DNA of 64,000 bases from Thermodesulfobacteriota bacterium (GCA_040754335.1 JBFMCV010000004.1:1-64000); one strand, 5' to 3'; positions 1 through 8,033 are shown, numbered from the stretch's first letter. Notes: a model not told the origin generated them from the sequence alone. Numbers and translations: made by a program.

Positions 1-96
1 ATAGGAGCTGCAATGAGAAAACTGGTTCATATAATTTACGGCGTGCTTAAAAACAAGGTACCTTTCGATCCAAATTACTCTCTCAAATCCTCTTGA
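1..96 (+). mobile_element. C-terminal tail of an IS110-family transposase (truncated by window edge)
   Basis: Frame 1 is open from the first base and ends at TGA (94-96). The last residues read MRKLVHIIYGVLKNKVPFDP and then a short tail. The pattern 'RKLxHIxYGVLKxxxPFDP' is the usual C-terminus of IS110/IS1111 transposases, which carry a DEDD catalytic domain at the N-terminus and a Ser-containing C-terminal domain. Only the tail is in the window, so whether the element is intact cannot be seen. It sits at the outer edge of an AT-rich island. No terminal inverted repeats are expected for this family and none are seen. The call rests on motif recognition of about 30 residues. Confidence 0.6.
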
Positions 97-110
97 CTTC
101 CAAGACGGTA

Positions 111-126
111 TCTGAACTCGTTTCAG
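111..126. repeat. Inner hairpin module of a dispersed repeat (free copy)
   Basis: The sequence CTGAACTCGTTTCAG folds on itself (CTGAA pairs with TTCAG). The same short hairpin, with CCTGAACTTGATTCAGG, is found inside a larger hairpin at 18358-18375, and with CCCTGAACTTGTTTCAGGG at 18283-18301. Here it stands alone, 20 bp left of an outer module that lacks it. Confidence 0.55.
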
Positions 127-145
127 GATCTCATTTTTAAAATCC

Positions 146-170
146 GTAGGAGCGGCTTCCAGCCGCGATC
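146..170. repeat. REP-like palindromic repeat, short form
   Basis: GTAGGAGCGGCT is followed by TCC and AGCCGCGATC, so GCGGCT pairs with AGCCGC in a very short-loop hairpin. The reverse-complement version at 18341-18389 has the same arms, but the CCTGAA/TTCAGG inner hairpin is inserted in the loop. Dispersed intergenic palindromes of this kind are common in GC-rich Gram-negative genomes. Confidence 0.6.
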
Positions 171-254
171 CCTTTGAAGCCTGCCAATCCCGACACTAAT
201 CAAGGATATGACATTTTCTGTTTATTCTCCTCTCCCTGGAGGTGGGGGGATTAA

Positions 255-273
255 GGTGGGGGTGTACCTTAAT
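255..273. repeat. 19-nt dispersed repeat, exact copy at 18300-18318
   Basis: GGTGGGGGTGTACCTTAAT is present here and, without mismatch, at 18300-18318. In both places a C-run/G-run hairpin precedes it (CTCCCTGGAGG here, CCTCCTTGAGGGGGGAGG there). It therefore looks like one end of a composite intergenic repeat. Confidence 0.6.
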
Positions 274-548
274 TTAATAAATCAAACCATACTTGTTCGT
301 AGCGGGTTCAATCGAAGGGCGGAATCTTTTATGAAAATAATCTTCGCCGGGAACTTCGCATCTAGGCACGGATACTCACACTCCATGCTAGTAATAGAAA
401 TATTAACTGAATTAATGTTCATGTCAGGTGTTGTGAAATTGAAAAGTCTAAATTTTGCACGTTTGTTAGGCCTCTTCATATCAGGGCTTAAATTACTTTG
501 TATCTTTTCATTTATGATTAATATACCATTTCTAAAACTGAGTATAAT

Positions 549-1016
549 TCAACCCGTACAAACCTCTCCAGTTGTACCGTCAGGTCGTTTACACCAAGCT
601 CTACCACATACTCTATATGGAGTCTGCCCGGGCCACGGGAAATTGTTCTGTAACATTGTATTTGTTATGACACTAGACGAATTTCGGACAGTTTTTTGTG
701 TAGTACGATTACCATCATTCCAAAAACCTGACATCCAGGCTGTTATTTCACCAGCATTATAGGGATTCCCGCCCCCATCCTGTTGATCGGACAACCATGC
801 TTTACATTCTTGTTCTTGTTTATATGTATCCCACCACCTTCTTACTTGGCAATGTAGCCAAATAGTTTTTTCGGCGGTAGGATCGTAGAAAGGCATTCTA
901 TTTGTTATTATTTCTTCTCGAACAGGTTTTAAATGAACTCCCAACTTTTCTAGTTCTTTTTCAATGTTAAAATAACTTTCTGCTATTTGATCTAATGTTA
1001 GGGCTTTTTTCCTCAT
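549..1016 (-). CDS. Hypothetical protein (155 aa), AT-rich island gene
   Basis: The product is not recognised. The start is supported by a consensus ribosome binding site: reading the minus strand, AGGAGG sits 7 nt before ATG at 1016. The protein opens with a charged, probably helical segment (residues 1-35, rich in Lys/Glu/Leu). It continues into a Trp-rich middle with a WLHCQVRRWWDTY stretch, and ends in a Cys/Gly/Pro-rich tail (YRVCGRAWCKRPDG, final CTG). There is no signal peptide and no membrane segment. An unsupported plus-strand frame overlaps it. Its base composition matches the low-GC island, not the core genome, so horizontal acquisition is likely. It has no operon partner. Confidence 0.6.
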   Translation of the reverse strand: MRKKALTLDQIAESYFNIEKELEKLGVHLKPVREEIITNRMPFYDPTAEKTIWLHCQVRRWWDTYKQEQECKAWLSDQQDGGGNPYNAGEITAWMSGFWNDGNRTTQKTVRNSSSVITNTMLQNNFPWPGQTPYRVCGRAWCKRPDGTTGEVCTG

Positions 1017-1588
1017 AACAAGTCCTCCTATTCGTGTTTAATTTATAATACGTTTTATACAAAAAATAGATTTTGTAGTATGATCTTGTATATTTTAATT
1101 TCTTAAGATACTAACTTGGTTTAGAGAAATTGTCAAGATTTGAGGACGGTTCTATAATACGTCTATTGTAAATGAGAGTTCTACATAATAATCCAGCCGT
1201 GACAGGAAATTGTATAAGTGGAGGTACTTATAGATAACCTAGCAAATGTTTTTCCACTATGGGAGTGTATACGACAAAATCAACATGGCGGAATTCAGGC
1301 CAGGTTATTAAAATGCAGATGCTGTACTTTTAAATAATAACAAGGTGCTTTATCTGTAAATATAATGATAATCTTGTTCAAACCTTTAAGATTTTCATGC
1401 GAAATTGTCTAGCTAGCATTAGTGAGCAAAAAGATAGCTATAATACTATTGCAGACTGCTATCATTTTAACTTACACATAAACTGTCATATTTATTAGTT
1501 TCCTGTAAAATGGCAAAAAAGTTGATTTAGAATTATATAGTTGCTGGTTTAATTTTTTGTCCTAATATTCTAATATGCAGAGTCAATA
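1017..1588. other. AT-rich intergenic region without a recognisable gene
   Basis: About 570 bp of strongly AT-rich sequence lies between divergently transcribed island genes, so it should hold both promoters. I see no tRNA, no long inverted repeat, no CRISPR-like repeat and no convincing open frame. A candidate promoter-like AT block (TATAAT-like, near 1040-1075) lies upstream of the minus-strand gene, but spacing to a -35 box is poor and I do not call it. Confidence 0.5.
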
Positions 1589-2914
1589 ATGTGGACAAAA
1601 TCTGATGATAAATACATGCAAATGGCGATGATCCTTGCCAATGAATGTAAGTCGGAAATACGAGCCGACCCTGCTCCAAAGGTTGGAGTGATAATCGTGA
1701 AAAATGATGTGACATTAGCAGAGGCATACCGCGGACAAGATAGTACTGGAGACCATGCCGAATTCGTTGCATTACACATGCTAAATGAGAAGCAAAGGAG
1801 GGGTGCTACTCTATATACTACTCTGGAGCCATGTGTAGGCCCTCGGACAGAAGGTAAGAAACCTTGTGCTCAGTGGATTGTAGAACAGGGAATAATAAGG
1901 GTTGTTATTGGTACTCTAGATAGGAATCCATATGTGCTAGGAAAAGGTTGGTGTCATTTGATCGATAATAAAGTGGAAGTTGAATTTGCACCTTCCATAA
2001 TACAATTGGAAATTGAGAACAAAATTAATAGTGAGTACGTCAAGGCATACCGACGAAATTGGATCACCATTGCACCCAGACTCGATATGCAAGATTTTTT
2101 TAGCGCAACTGCACTTGCAATACGCATCGATAATCCAGCGGAACTAAGGGGAACTTTAAACGCTTTTCTTAGAGGCCCTAAAGCGACCAATGTCGGACTA
2201 ATACGTGATGTCCTTGGTTCGATATCTGGGCAAGCGGAAAGAAGTGATAAGCCACAAAAAGTCATAGACGAAGCAACACAAGTTTGGCTTGATGCCTTGG
2301 ATAGTAATCGAGAGGAAGCGGTTACGGCGGCAATATATCTTCGTGATATGATGATGTATTTTCGCCGATTCCCATCACAATTGACTAAAAGGCTAACTGC
2401 TCCGCGCCCACTAACGATGAGACTTATTTCTGCTCTCGCTCAACTTTCTTATGACCATAACACGCCGGTTCCGAGTGAAGATGCATGGCACGTTTTAACC
2501 GATCGTACCCAACCTTTGGCATTACGAATGATATCTGCTTGGATCATTGGCTTTAATCGTGGTTCTGCTGGTTCTGACCGGCATGGAGTATTCATAATCG
2601 GTACCAAGGTCCTATTAGGACTCACGGAAGAATTTGATAAACAACCACTCCCTCTCCAACAGGCTCTCTTCGAAGCCTTGGATATAATTCCACGTATTGG
2701 CGGGGGTGATACGGAGGTGCTTCGGGGTCTACGCAATATATTCGAAGGCGCTCAAGAAGAGGGGGCTTATAGACTGAAGATGCTCGCAGCACGTAGTTAT
2801 CTTGATCACTATCCTGTACTGAGGAAATCTTTGGGCAAATCAAATGAACAATATGCCCAATATGAAAAACGTGCAAGGAAGATAGTCGAAGAAGATAAGA
2901 TGCACGATGTGTAA
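1589..2914 (+). CDS. Cytidine/RibD-type deaminase domain fused to an unidentified helical C-terminal region
   Basis: Residues 1-130 are a zinc-dependent nucleoside-deaminase fold of the RibD/dCMP-deaminase type. They show the HAE motif at 56-58 (DHAEFVAL) and an EPC...KKPC motif at 80-93 giving the Zn ligands H56, C82 and C93 with catalytic E58. The spacing C-x10-C is longer than the C-x8-C usual in RibD. Residues 150-441 match nothing I recognise. They look all-helical and repeat-like (Leu/Ala/Arg-rich), ending in a charged helix. There is no RibD reductase half and no riboflavin gene nearby, so a vitamin role is unlikely. It sits alone in an AT-rich island near a DUF4238 gene and an IS fragment. 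By inference this is a nucleotide-targeting accessory, possibly defence, effector. No good Shine-Dalgarno precedes the ATG. Confidence 0.7.
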   Translation: MWTKSDDKYMQMAMILANECKSEIRADPAPKVGVIIVKNDVTLAEAYRGQDSTGDHAEFVALHMLNEKQRRGATLYTTLEPCVGPRTEGKKPCAQWIVEQGIIRVVIGTLDRNPYVLGKGWCHLIDNKVEVEFAPSIIQLEIENKINSEYVKAYRRNWITIAPRLDMQDFFSATALAIRIDNPAELRGTLNAFLRGPKATNVGLIRDVLGSISGQAERSDKPQKVIDEATQVWLDALDSNREEAVTAAIYLRDMMMYFRRFPSQLTKRLTAPRPLTMRLISALAQLSYDHNTPVPSEDAWHVLTDRTQPLALRMISAWIIGFNRGSAGSDRHGVFIIGTKVLLGLTEEFDKQPLPLQQALFEALDIIPRIGGGDTEVLRGLRNIFEGAQEEGAYRLKMLAARSYLDHYPVLRKSLGKSNEQYAQYEKRARKIVEEDKMHDV

Positions 2915-3404
2915 GAAATATACATAACTTGCTCTGAACTTTATTTGGCTGCGGAGCTTCCCTAACCTCAACAGAATTTTCAAAGACATACTGCTTATAG
3001 AAGCTGAACCATGTGAAGGTTTCAAATTCTTTACTTCACACCCCATGCGGATCATACTCCAATGGGCACCCCGCGCATAGCGGTTCCCTCTTCCTGCAGT
3101 GCTCCTTCCCGAGCTTCACGAGAAGCGCATGGTATTCGTTGAACATCCCCGCGTCTTCCGTCAACGAATCTGTAAACAACTCGTGGATTTCACAGTGAGT
3201 TGTTTCCTCGTTCTCGCCCCCTTAGTTCAAGTATGTTGAGCTTTATTGTTATGATATATTGTTGTTGGATACTGTTTTTTCTTGGATATCTGCGTCCGGC
3301 TCGTCCCTCTGGGGATGACGGAGGCGTCGTATGAAAGCGATGATCTAAGAGTTTCCATAGTGGTCTAATGGTGAGATAGTCAAAACTATAGGATTAATCT
3401 ATAT
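2915..3404. other. Intergenic region containing a displaced gene end
   Basis: This stretch contains the 157-bp glycosylase 3'-end remnant (3036-3192, separate entry). Segment 3193-3404 after it has no gene. A GTCCCTCTGGGGATGAC motif at about 3303-3320 can form a small hairpin. The left junction of the cassette carrying the DUF4238 gene would lie at 3192/3193. Confidence 0.5.
3036..3192 (-). pseudogene. Displaced 3' end of a DNA glycosylase gene (copy of 4411-4567)
   Basis: An ungapped alignment pairs 3036-3192 with 4411-4567 at 136 of 157 positions (about 87%). Both copies have the same orientation and the same stop codon. Read on the minus strand, the remnant stays open and encodes the last 51 residues of the glycosylase with only about four changes (Q to H, E to T, K to E, V to M), so most differences are silent. 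It has no start and is cut off abruptly at 3192. The silent divergence says the two ends separated in different lineages and were brought together later, not by a recent tandem duplication. The pair brackets the DUF4238 gene as direct repeats. Confidence 0.8.
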
Positions 3405-4373
3405 ATGAGCTCAAAACCAACCAAAAGAAGTCACTACTTACCACAGTCATATTTAAGGCCATTTTTGACCTATGATGTATTTTGGGTTTATTACAAAGGT
3501 AAAAATGAACCGATAGCTCAAACTCCTATAAACACTGGTGTCAAGAATAATATATATAATTTCAAAAAACCGGATGGATCAATTGATGATTCACTAGAAA
3601 AGGTGTTAAGTGGTATCGAGAATGATTACAAAATGATAAGCGATAAATTGCTACAGCCTAAATCTAGGCTAGATTCGTCTGATATTGAGAAGTTGGCAAT
3701 TTTCTTTTCCTTTATAGCTACGAGAGTTCCAAGAAGTATCGAGCTTTCAAGAGAAATATATAAGGAACTCGTAATTCACAGGCTTAAAAAACTCTCAAAG
3801 AAAAGAGAAGAAATCGAGAGAGCAATTGAACATCTCAAACTGATGGAAGATGATGTGATATTATCAGTTGATCAATTTGAAGAATTTTGTAAGGATCCGG
3901 AAAAGAATTACAGATTGTCAGTTAATAAGACGCTGGCAATGGCATCTAGCATAGAACTATCAAGGGATATCTACCTTCAATTGATGGATATGAATTGGTG
4001 TCTATGTAGGTCACAATCTGATATTTTGTATGTAACCTCTGATGCGCCTTTGGTACCTCTTGCTTCACGTTACGATGGTTTGCCCCAAATCGGAGTAGGT
4101 TATGGACTTAGAGATGTTGAAGTTACTATGCCAATATCACCAACTTTATGTATTCATATGAGTCGTAAGCCATTACAAAAATACAGAGCGGTAAACAAGG
4201 ATTTCGTCAAAGAGATTAATCGCCGGACATCTTGGAATGCCGAGAAAATGATTATTTCCTCAATAAGATCAAATAATGTCTATAAACTTAATTCTTGGGC
4301 ATCCAACTCATTAACCCAACCAAAAATCGACAGGAATTGGTTTAGGCATATGCTAGAATTTTCGGATGTGTGA
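3405..4373 (+). CDS. DUF4238 domain-containing protein
   Basis: The N-terminal KRSHYLPQSYLRPF motif (residues 7-20) and a central VTSDAPLVPL motif, followed by a segment resembling 'MPISPTLCI', are the hallmarks of the DUF4238 family. Its members are about 300 aa soluble proteins of unknown biochemistry, often found in variable, phage- or defence-rich regions. The 322-aa length fits. A charged helical stretch (about residues 125-150) lies in the middle. There is no signal peptide or transmembrane segment. The gene is alone, AT-rich, and bracketed by the 157-bp direct repeats of the neighbouring glycosylase 3' end, so it appears to be the only cargo of a roughly 1.4-kb inserted cassette. No ribosome binding site is evident upstream of the ATG. 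Confidence 0.8.
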   Translation: MSSKPTKRSHYLPQSYLRPFLTYDVFWVYYKGKNEPIAQTPINTGVKNNIYNFKKPDGSIDDSLEKVLSGIENDYKMISDKLLQPKSRLDSSDIEKLAIFFSFIATRVPRSIELSREIYKELVIHRLKKLSKKREEIERAIEHLKLMEDDVILSVDQFEEFCKDPEKNYRLSVNKTLAMASSIELSRDIYLQLMDMNWCLCRSQSDILYVTSDAPLVPLASRYDGLPQIGVGYGLRDVEVTMPISPTLCIHMSRKPLQKYRAVNKDFVKEINRRTSWNAEKMIISSIRSNNVYKLNSWASNSLTQPKIDRNWFRHMLEFSDV

Positions 4374-4410
4374 TAATACTTTCTCTCATTGCCGATTCAC
4401 TACACACTGT

Positions 4411-5067
4411 TCACACCCCATGCGGATCATACTCGAGCGGACACCCCGCGCAGAGCGGCTCCCTCTTCCTGCAGTGCTCCTTCCCCAGCTTCACCAAGAG
4501 CGCGTGGTATTCGTTGAACACCCCTGCGTCTTTCTCAAGCGAATCCGTAAACAGCTCCTGGATTTCATCGTACGAAGTCTCTACGGGCACGATCCCGTGC
4601 CTCGTGAGCACCCTCCACGTATACGCGTCCACGACGAATACAGGTATCGCCCCCGCATAGAGCAGTATGCTGTCCGCAGTCTCGGGCCCTATGCCTTTTA
4701 TCGAGAGGAGCTTTTCTCTGAGGATGGATTTATCGACGGCGAACATCTTGTCGAGACTGCCTGAGAATTCATTCACCAGCATCGATACGAAGTTCTTTAT
4801 CTTGACGGCTTTCTGGTTGTAGTATCCGGAAGGGCGAATGAGCCCGGCCAGTTGGTCCGTTTTAATCAGGCTCAGGTCCTCGACCGAGATCAGGTTCTCG
4901 CGTTTCAGGTTACCGATCGCCTTCTCCACGTTCTTCCACGAAGTGTTCTGGGTCAGTATGGCCCCGAGTATGCACTCGAGCGCACTCTCCCCGGGCCACC
5001 AGCCCTGCGGGCCGAATTTTCTGTGCAGCTCTTCGTAGAATTTCTTTATCCGTGCGCTCTTGGTCAT
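4411..5067 (-). CDS. HhH-GPD DNA glycosylase, MagIII/endonuclease III-like
   Basis: This is a base-excision DNA glycosylase of the HhH-GPD superfamily. Using the ATG at 5067 (218 aa), the helix-hairpin-helix reads IKGIGPETADSIL (residues 123-135) and the catalytic Asp is D147 in FVVDAYTWRVL. The Lys that gives endonuclease III its AP-lyase activity is replaced by Glu (E129), as in monofunctional enzymes such as 3-methyladenine glycosylase III, so alkylated-base removal is the best guess. The C-terminus has C-x6-C-x2-C but no fourth Cys, so a canonical 4Fe-4S cluster is doubtful. An in-frame ATG 51 bp upstream is possible but unlikely from alignment to the family. The last 157 bp have a diverged twin at 3036-3192. 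Confidence 0.85.
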   Translation of the reverse strand: MTKSARIKKFYEELHRKFGPQGWWPGESALECILGAILTQNTSWKNVEKAIGNLKRENLISVEDLSLIKTDQLAGLIRPSGYYNQKAVKIKNFVSMLVNEFSGSLDKMFAVDKSILREKLLSIKGIGPETADSILLYAGAIPVFVVDAYTWRVLTRHGIVPVETSYDEIQELFTDSLEKDAGVFNEYHALLVKLGKEHCRKREPLCAGCPLEYDPHGV

Positions 5068-5131
5068 TGTTTTTATCCGGGACAAACTATGCCGCAGTGA
5101 ATAATATACACCGGGCACATCTGGAAGCGGG

Positions 5132-5977
5132 CTACTTCGTGATCGGGTTGTTCGGCGCTTTCTGGGACTGCTCGTAATATGGCAGCGCTTCCGGCAGCCA
5201 TTTCTTGAGGTTGTTTATCCTGGTCCCGTATCCGGGATGCGTGGACAGGAATTCAGGGGGCTGCGGCTTCCCCTTAACGGCCGCGTCCATCCTTTCCCAG
5301 AACACTATCGCCTCTCTCGGGTCGTACCCGGCCTTGGCCATGTATATGAGCCCGATGTGATCGGCTTCGGCTTCCTGTGTCCTGCTGAAGGGCAGTATGC
5401 CTCCCACGGTCACCCCTATGCCGTAAGCCTGCATGATAGCCTCTGAAACCCAGGGGTCGCTCCCGCCGAGAGCCGCGCTCACTCCCACTGCACCTATCTG
5501 TGCGAGCACGTCCGTCGACACCCGCTCCCCTCCGTGGCGCGCCGCGACGTGCGCTACTTCATGGGCCATCACGGTCGCGAGGCCCGCGTCGTTCTGAGCC
5601 ACGGGGAGAATGCCCGTATACACCCCGACCTTCCCTCCCGGGAGCGCGAACGCGTTTATCTGCTCGTCGTCGTTAAGCACCTTGAAGTCCCAGTTGTACT
5701 GCGGAGTGTCGGCTACGGCCACGATTCTCATTCCTACGGTGGTCACGGCCTCGTTGTACTGCGCGTTTGTCGAGACCTGCTCTTCCTTGAGCACTTCCTG
5801 AAACGCCGCAACGCCCATCTGGTTCTCTTCCGACTGCGACAGGATGATGAATTGGGATCTGCCCGTTACGGGTGCTTTGTAGCAGGCGATAACGATCGCG
5901 CCCGATATGATCATGACGAGCACGATCAGAAGCGGCTTGATTAATCTCCACGCGGGTTTTCCGGGAATCGGTTTCAT
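5132..5977 (-). CDS. M48 family zinc metalloprotease, predicted lipoprotein
   Basis: This is an envelope zinc endopeptidase related to LoiP/YcaL/BepA-type M48 proteases that clear misfolded outer-membrane proteins. An N-terminal hydrophobic helix (about residues 13-31) ends in a lipobox-like VIAC, so the mature protein is probably acylated. The active site is HEVAH (about residue 139) with the third zinc ligand Glu in QEAEADHIG (about 202). It is 281 aa with no TPR or PDZ domain, which matches the compact LoiP class. The gene follows the aminotransferase on the same strand but is separated from it by a strong terminator hairpin, so it likely has its own promoter. Confidence 0.9.
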   Translation of the reverse strand: MKPIPGKPAWRLIKPLLIVLVMIISGAIVIACYKAPVTGRSQFIILSQSEENQMGVAAFQEVLKEEQVSTNAQYNEAVTTVGMRIVAVADTPQYNWDFKVLNDDEQINAFALPGGKVGVYTGILPVAQNDAGLATVMAHEVAHVAARHGGERVSTDVLAQIGAVGVSAALGGSDPWVSEAIMQAYGIGVTVGGILPFSRTQEAEADHIGLIYMAKAGYDPREAIVFWERMDAAVKGKPQPPEFLSTHPGYGTRINNLKKWLPEALPYYEQSQKAPNNPITK

Positions 5978-6042
5978 ATTATTTTAGTTTTATCGATTTG
6001 GGGACGATTTGCAATGCTGAATTATTATAAGCGTATAGCGGG

Positions 6043-6111
6043 AAAAAAAGAAGGCAGGCTTTTATCCCCCGTACCCGAATGTGTTGGAACGCCGGGGGAT
6101 AAAGGCCCGCC
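6043..6111 (-). terminator. Rho-independent terminator of the aminotransferase gene
   Basis: TTTATCCCCCG (6061-6071) pairs perfectly with CGGGGGATAAA (6093-6103). The stem extends through GGCAGGC/GCCCGCC with one mismatch to about 18 bp. Read on the minus strand, the stem is followed by CTTCTTTTTTTCCC, a T-run. It lies 17 bp past the aminotransferase stop and before the M48 gene. Confidence 0.85.
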
Positions 6112-6127
6112 CAAGTTTGATGCAGGT

Positions 6128-7312
6128 TTATGCGGTCTTTTTCAGGTCCGCTTTCTTCATCCTTCTTATGCCTTCGTCTATGTCCTCGTCCGAGCAGGCG
6201 TAGGTGACCCTCACGTAACCTTCGCCCTGGCTCCCGAACGCGGTTCCCGCGACTACGGCGACGCCTACCGTCTCGACGAGCCTGTCGGTGAATTCCTGCG
6301 AGGTCAGGCCCGTCCCGGTGATGTCCGGGAAGGCGTAGAACGCGCCGTCGGGCGTGTCGCACTGTATCCCGGGTATGGAGTTGAGCCCGGCGACCATCCG
6401 GTCCCTCTTCTTCTTGAGCAGCTCTCTCTTCTCGATAGTCCAGTCCTGGGGGCCCGCCATCGCGGCATAAGCGGCCTTCTGAATGAAAGCGGCCACGTTC
6501 GTAATCGAGTCCTGGAGGAATATCGAAAGCTTGTCGATGACAGGCACAGGCGCCACGGCCCAGCCTATCCTCCATCCGGTCATGGCGTACGTCTTGGAGA
6601 AAGTGTCTATAACGATCGTCCTTTCCTCCATTCCTGGGACTGCGGATATCGTCTTGTGCGGCTTGTCGTAAGTCACATGAGAGAATATCTCGTCCGATAT
6701 GACCATCAGATTCGGGAATTTAAAGCAAAGCTCGGCAATTTCTTCGGGGTTCTCTACGAGGTGTCCGTTCGGTCTCTGCGGGGTATTGATGATGAGGAGT
6801 TTCGTCTTCGGCGTTATCATGCTTTCGAGCTTTTCCAGGTCGAACTGCCAGTCGGGCTTCGTAAGCGGCGTATGGTTGATCTTAGCCCTTACGTACTTCG
6901 CCCATACCTCGTCAGGCGGATAACCCGGATTAGGGAAAATCACCTCGTCCCCCTCTTCGAGGAACGTGAGTAGAGACATGGTCAGGGCGTGCTTGGCGCC
7001 TGCGGTCACGATCACTTCCTCGGGCTTGGTCTTTCTCCCCTCCCTCGTCATCTCGGCGGCTATGGCTTCCCTGAGCTCGGGCAGTCCCGGACCCGGATCG
7101 TACCTGACGTAACCGTCCTTGAGCGCCTGCACGGTAGCTTCCAGAACGTGATCCGGCGTGTAGAAATCAGGACCCTGATAGTCTCCTTTCTCGAAATGGA
7201 TTATCTTCTGCCCGGTCTTTTTCTCCAGCTCCCGGGCTACCCGCATGCTGGCCCATTGCTTCGGGGGAACGAAATGGCTGATCTTGGAACTGAATGGATA
7301 TGAGACTGCCAT
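6128..7312 (-). CDS. Class I/II PLP-dependent aminotransferase
   Basis: This is a fold-type I aminotransferase of the aspartate/alanine aminotransferase superfamily (394 aa, normal length). The PLP lysine lies in the motif DTFSKTYAMTGWRIGW (about residue 240), with the upstream NPGYPP and NTPQRPNG cofactor-pocket motifs in order and the substrate-carboxylate Arg expected near VRVTYACSDE at the C-terminus. Exact substrates cannot be read from sequence; this subgroup includes aspartate, valine-pyruvate and LL-DAP enzymes. The start is supported by AAGGAGG 9 nt before ATG. It is immediately downstream of the TetR gene on the same strand (41-bp gap), so the two are probably one transcript. Confidence 0.9.
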   Translation of the reverse strand: MAVSYPFSSKISHFVPPKQWASMRVARELEKKTGQKIIHFEKGDYQGPDFYTPDHVLEATVQALKDGYVRYDPGPGLPELREAIAAEMTREGRKTKPEEVIVTAGAKHALTMSLLTFLEEGDEVIFPNPGYPPDEVWAKYVRAKINHTPLTKPDWQFDLEKLESMITPKTKLLIINTPQRPNGHLVENPEEIAELCFKFPNLMVISDEIFSHVTYDKPHKTISAVPGMEERTIVIDTFSKTYAMTGWRIGWAVAPVPVIDKLSIFLQDSITNVAAFIQKAAYAAMAGPQDWTIEKRELLKKKRDRMVAGLNSIPGIQCDTPDGAFYAFPDITGTGLTSQEFTDRLVETVGVAVVAGTAFGSQGEGYVRVTYACSDEDIDEGIRRMKKADLKKTA

Positions 7313-7353
7313 TTGTAATACCTCCTTGTTGATGAATGATTTGTGAATACCTG

Positions 7354-8010
7354 CTACTGCATCCTCGCGGCTTCGGCCTTTTCGTAACCGGGGGCCAGGA
7401 TTCCCTCGGAAATCATAGAAAAAACCTCTTCCGCGATACTTTCCGCGCTTTTTTCACTTTTGTAGTAAAACATTACCGACCTCACGAGCCCGAATATTAT
7501 GAGGGCCGTAAGCTCGGTGTTCGAAGGCCTGAAAGACCCTTCGTTTATCCCTTTCTCGAGTATCTTCTGATAGAGCTTTATTCTTCTGAGCCTCCAGTGC
7601 TCGGTAAACTCGTAGTGCTCCCTTATGAGGTGCGTTTCGTCCCTGCTGAGGATCCTCAGCACGTCCAGGTTCTGCAGGTAGAACTTGAATATAAGTCCGA
7701 GGAGCTTCTTGAGCTTCACAGGCGCGGGGTCGCTCTTGGCCGTTTCCTTCTCCAGTATCGACTCGATCTCCTCGTACGTTTCTTCCATTATTTCGAGATA
7801 GAGCTTTTCCTTGGAATCGAAGTAGAGGTATATGGTCCCCTTGGCGACGCCCACTTTCTCAGCAATGTCGTCCATGGTCACGTCGTGGTAGCTCTTCTTT
7901 GAGAAGAGGTTGGCCGCGGCCCTTATTATCTCCTCTTTCCGGCCTGTCTGCCTCACCTGCCTTGACTGCGCTCGCGCGTGTTCTTTAATCGATTTATGCG
8001 GTTTCGCCAT
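7354..8010 (-). CDS. TetR/AcrR family transcriptional regulator
   Basis: The N-terminal HTH covers about residues 24-70 (IIRAAANLF...VTMDDIAEKVGVAKGTIYLYF), a textbook TetR DNA-binding domain. The helical ligand-binding domain runs to residue 218. A basic tail of about 20 residues precedes the HTH. A perfect 14-bp palindrome lies 24 bp upstream of the start codon, suggesting autorepression, with the co-directional aminotransferase downstream as the likely co-regulated gene. The ligand is unknown. Confidence 0.92.
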   Translation of the reverse strand: MAKPHKSIKEHARAQSRQVRQTGRKEEIIRAAANLFSKKSYHDVTMDDIAEKVGVAKGTIYLYFDSKEKLYLEIMEETYEEIESILEKETAKSDPAPVKLKKLLGLIFKFYLQNLDVLRILSRDETHLIREHYEFTEHWRLRRIKLYQKILEKGINEGSFRPSNTELTALIIFGLVRSVMFYYKSEKSAESIAEEVFSMISEGILAPGYEKAEAARMQ

Positions 8011-8033
8011 TTTTACCCGTCACCCCGTGCTGA

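Larger units (their letters stand above)
97..548. other. Non-coding stretch with dispersed repeats
   Basis: No convincing gene lies here. The long plus-strand open frame across 208-762 lacks a ribosome binding site and is opposed by a minus-strand gene with a strong one. The stretch carries three short repeat modules that recur near 18.25-18.39 kb (listed separately). The rest is AT-rich with no recognisable motif. Confidence 0.6.

Noticed and set aside
208-762. Plus-strand open frame of 184 codons
   Set aside because: No ribosome binding site, low-complexity hydrophobic translation, and overlap with a minus-strand gene that has a perfect AGGAGG site.
4370-4660. Plus-strand frame across the glycosylase 3' end and its twin at 3013-3198
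   Set aside because: Both are antisense shadows; conservation is explained by the glycosylase reading frame, where changes are mostly silent.
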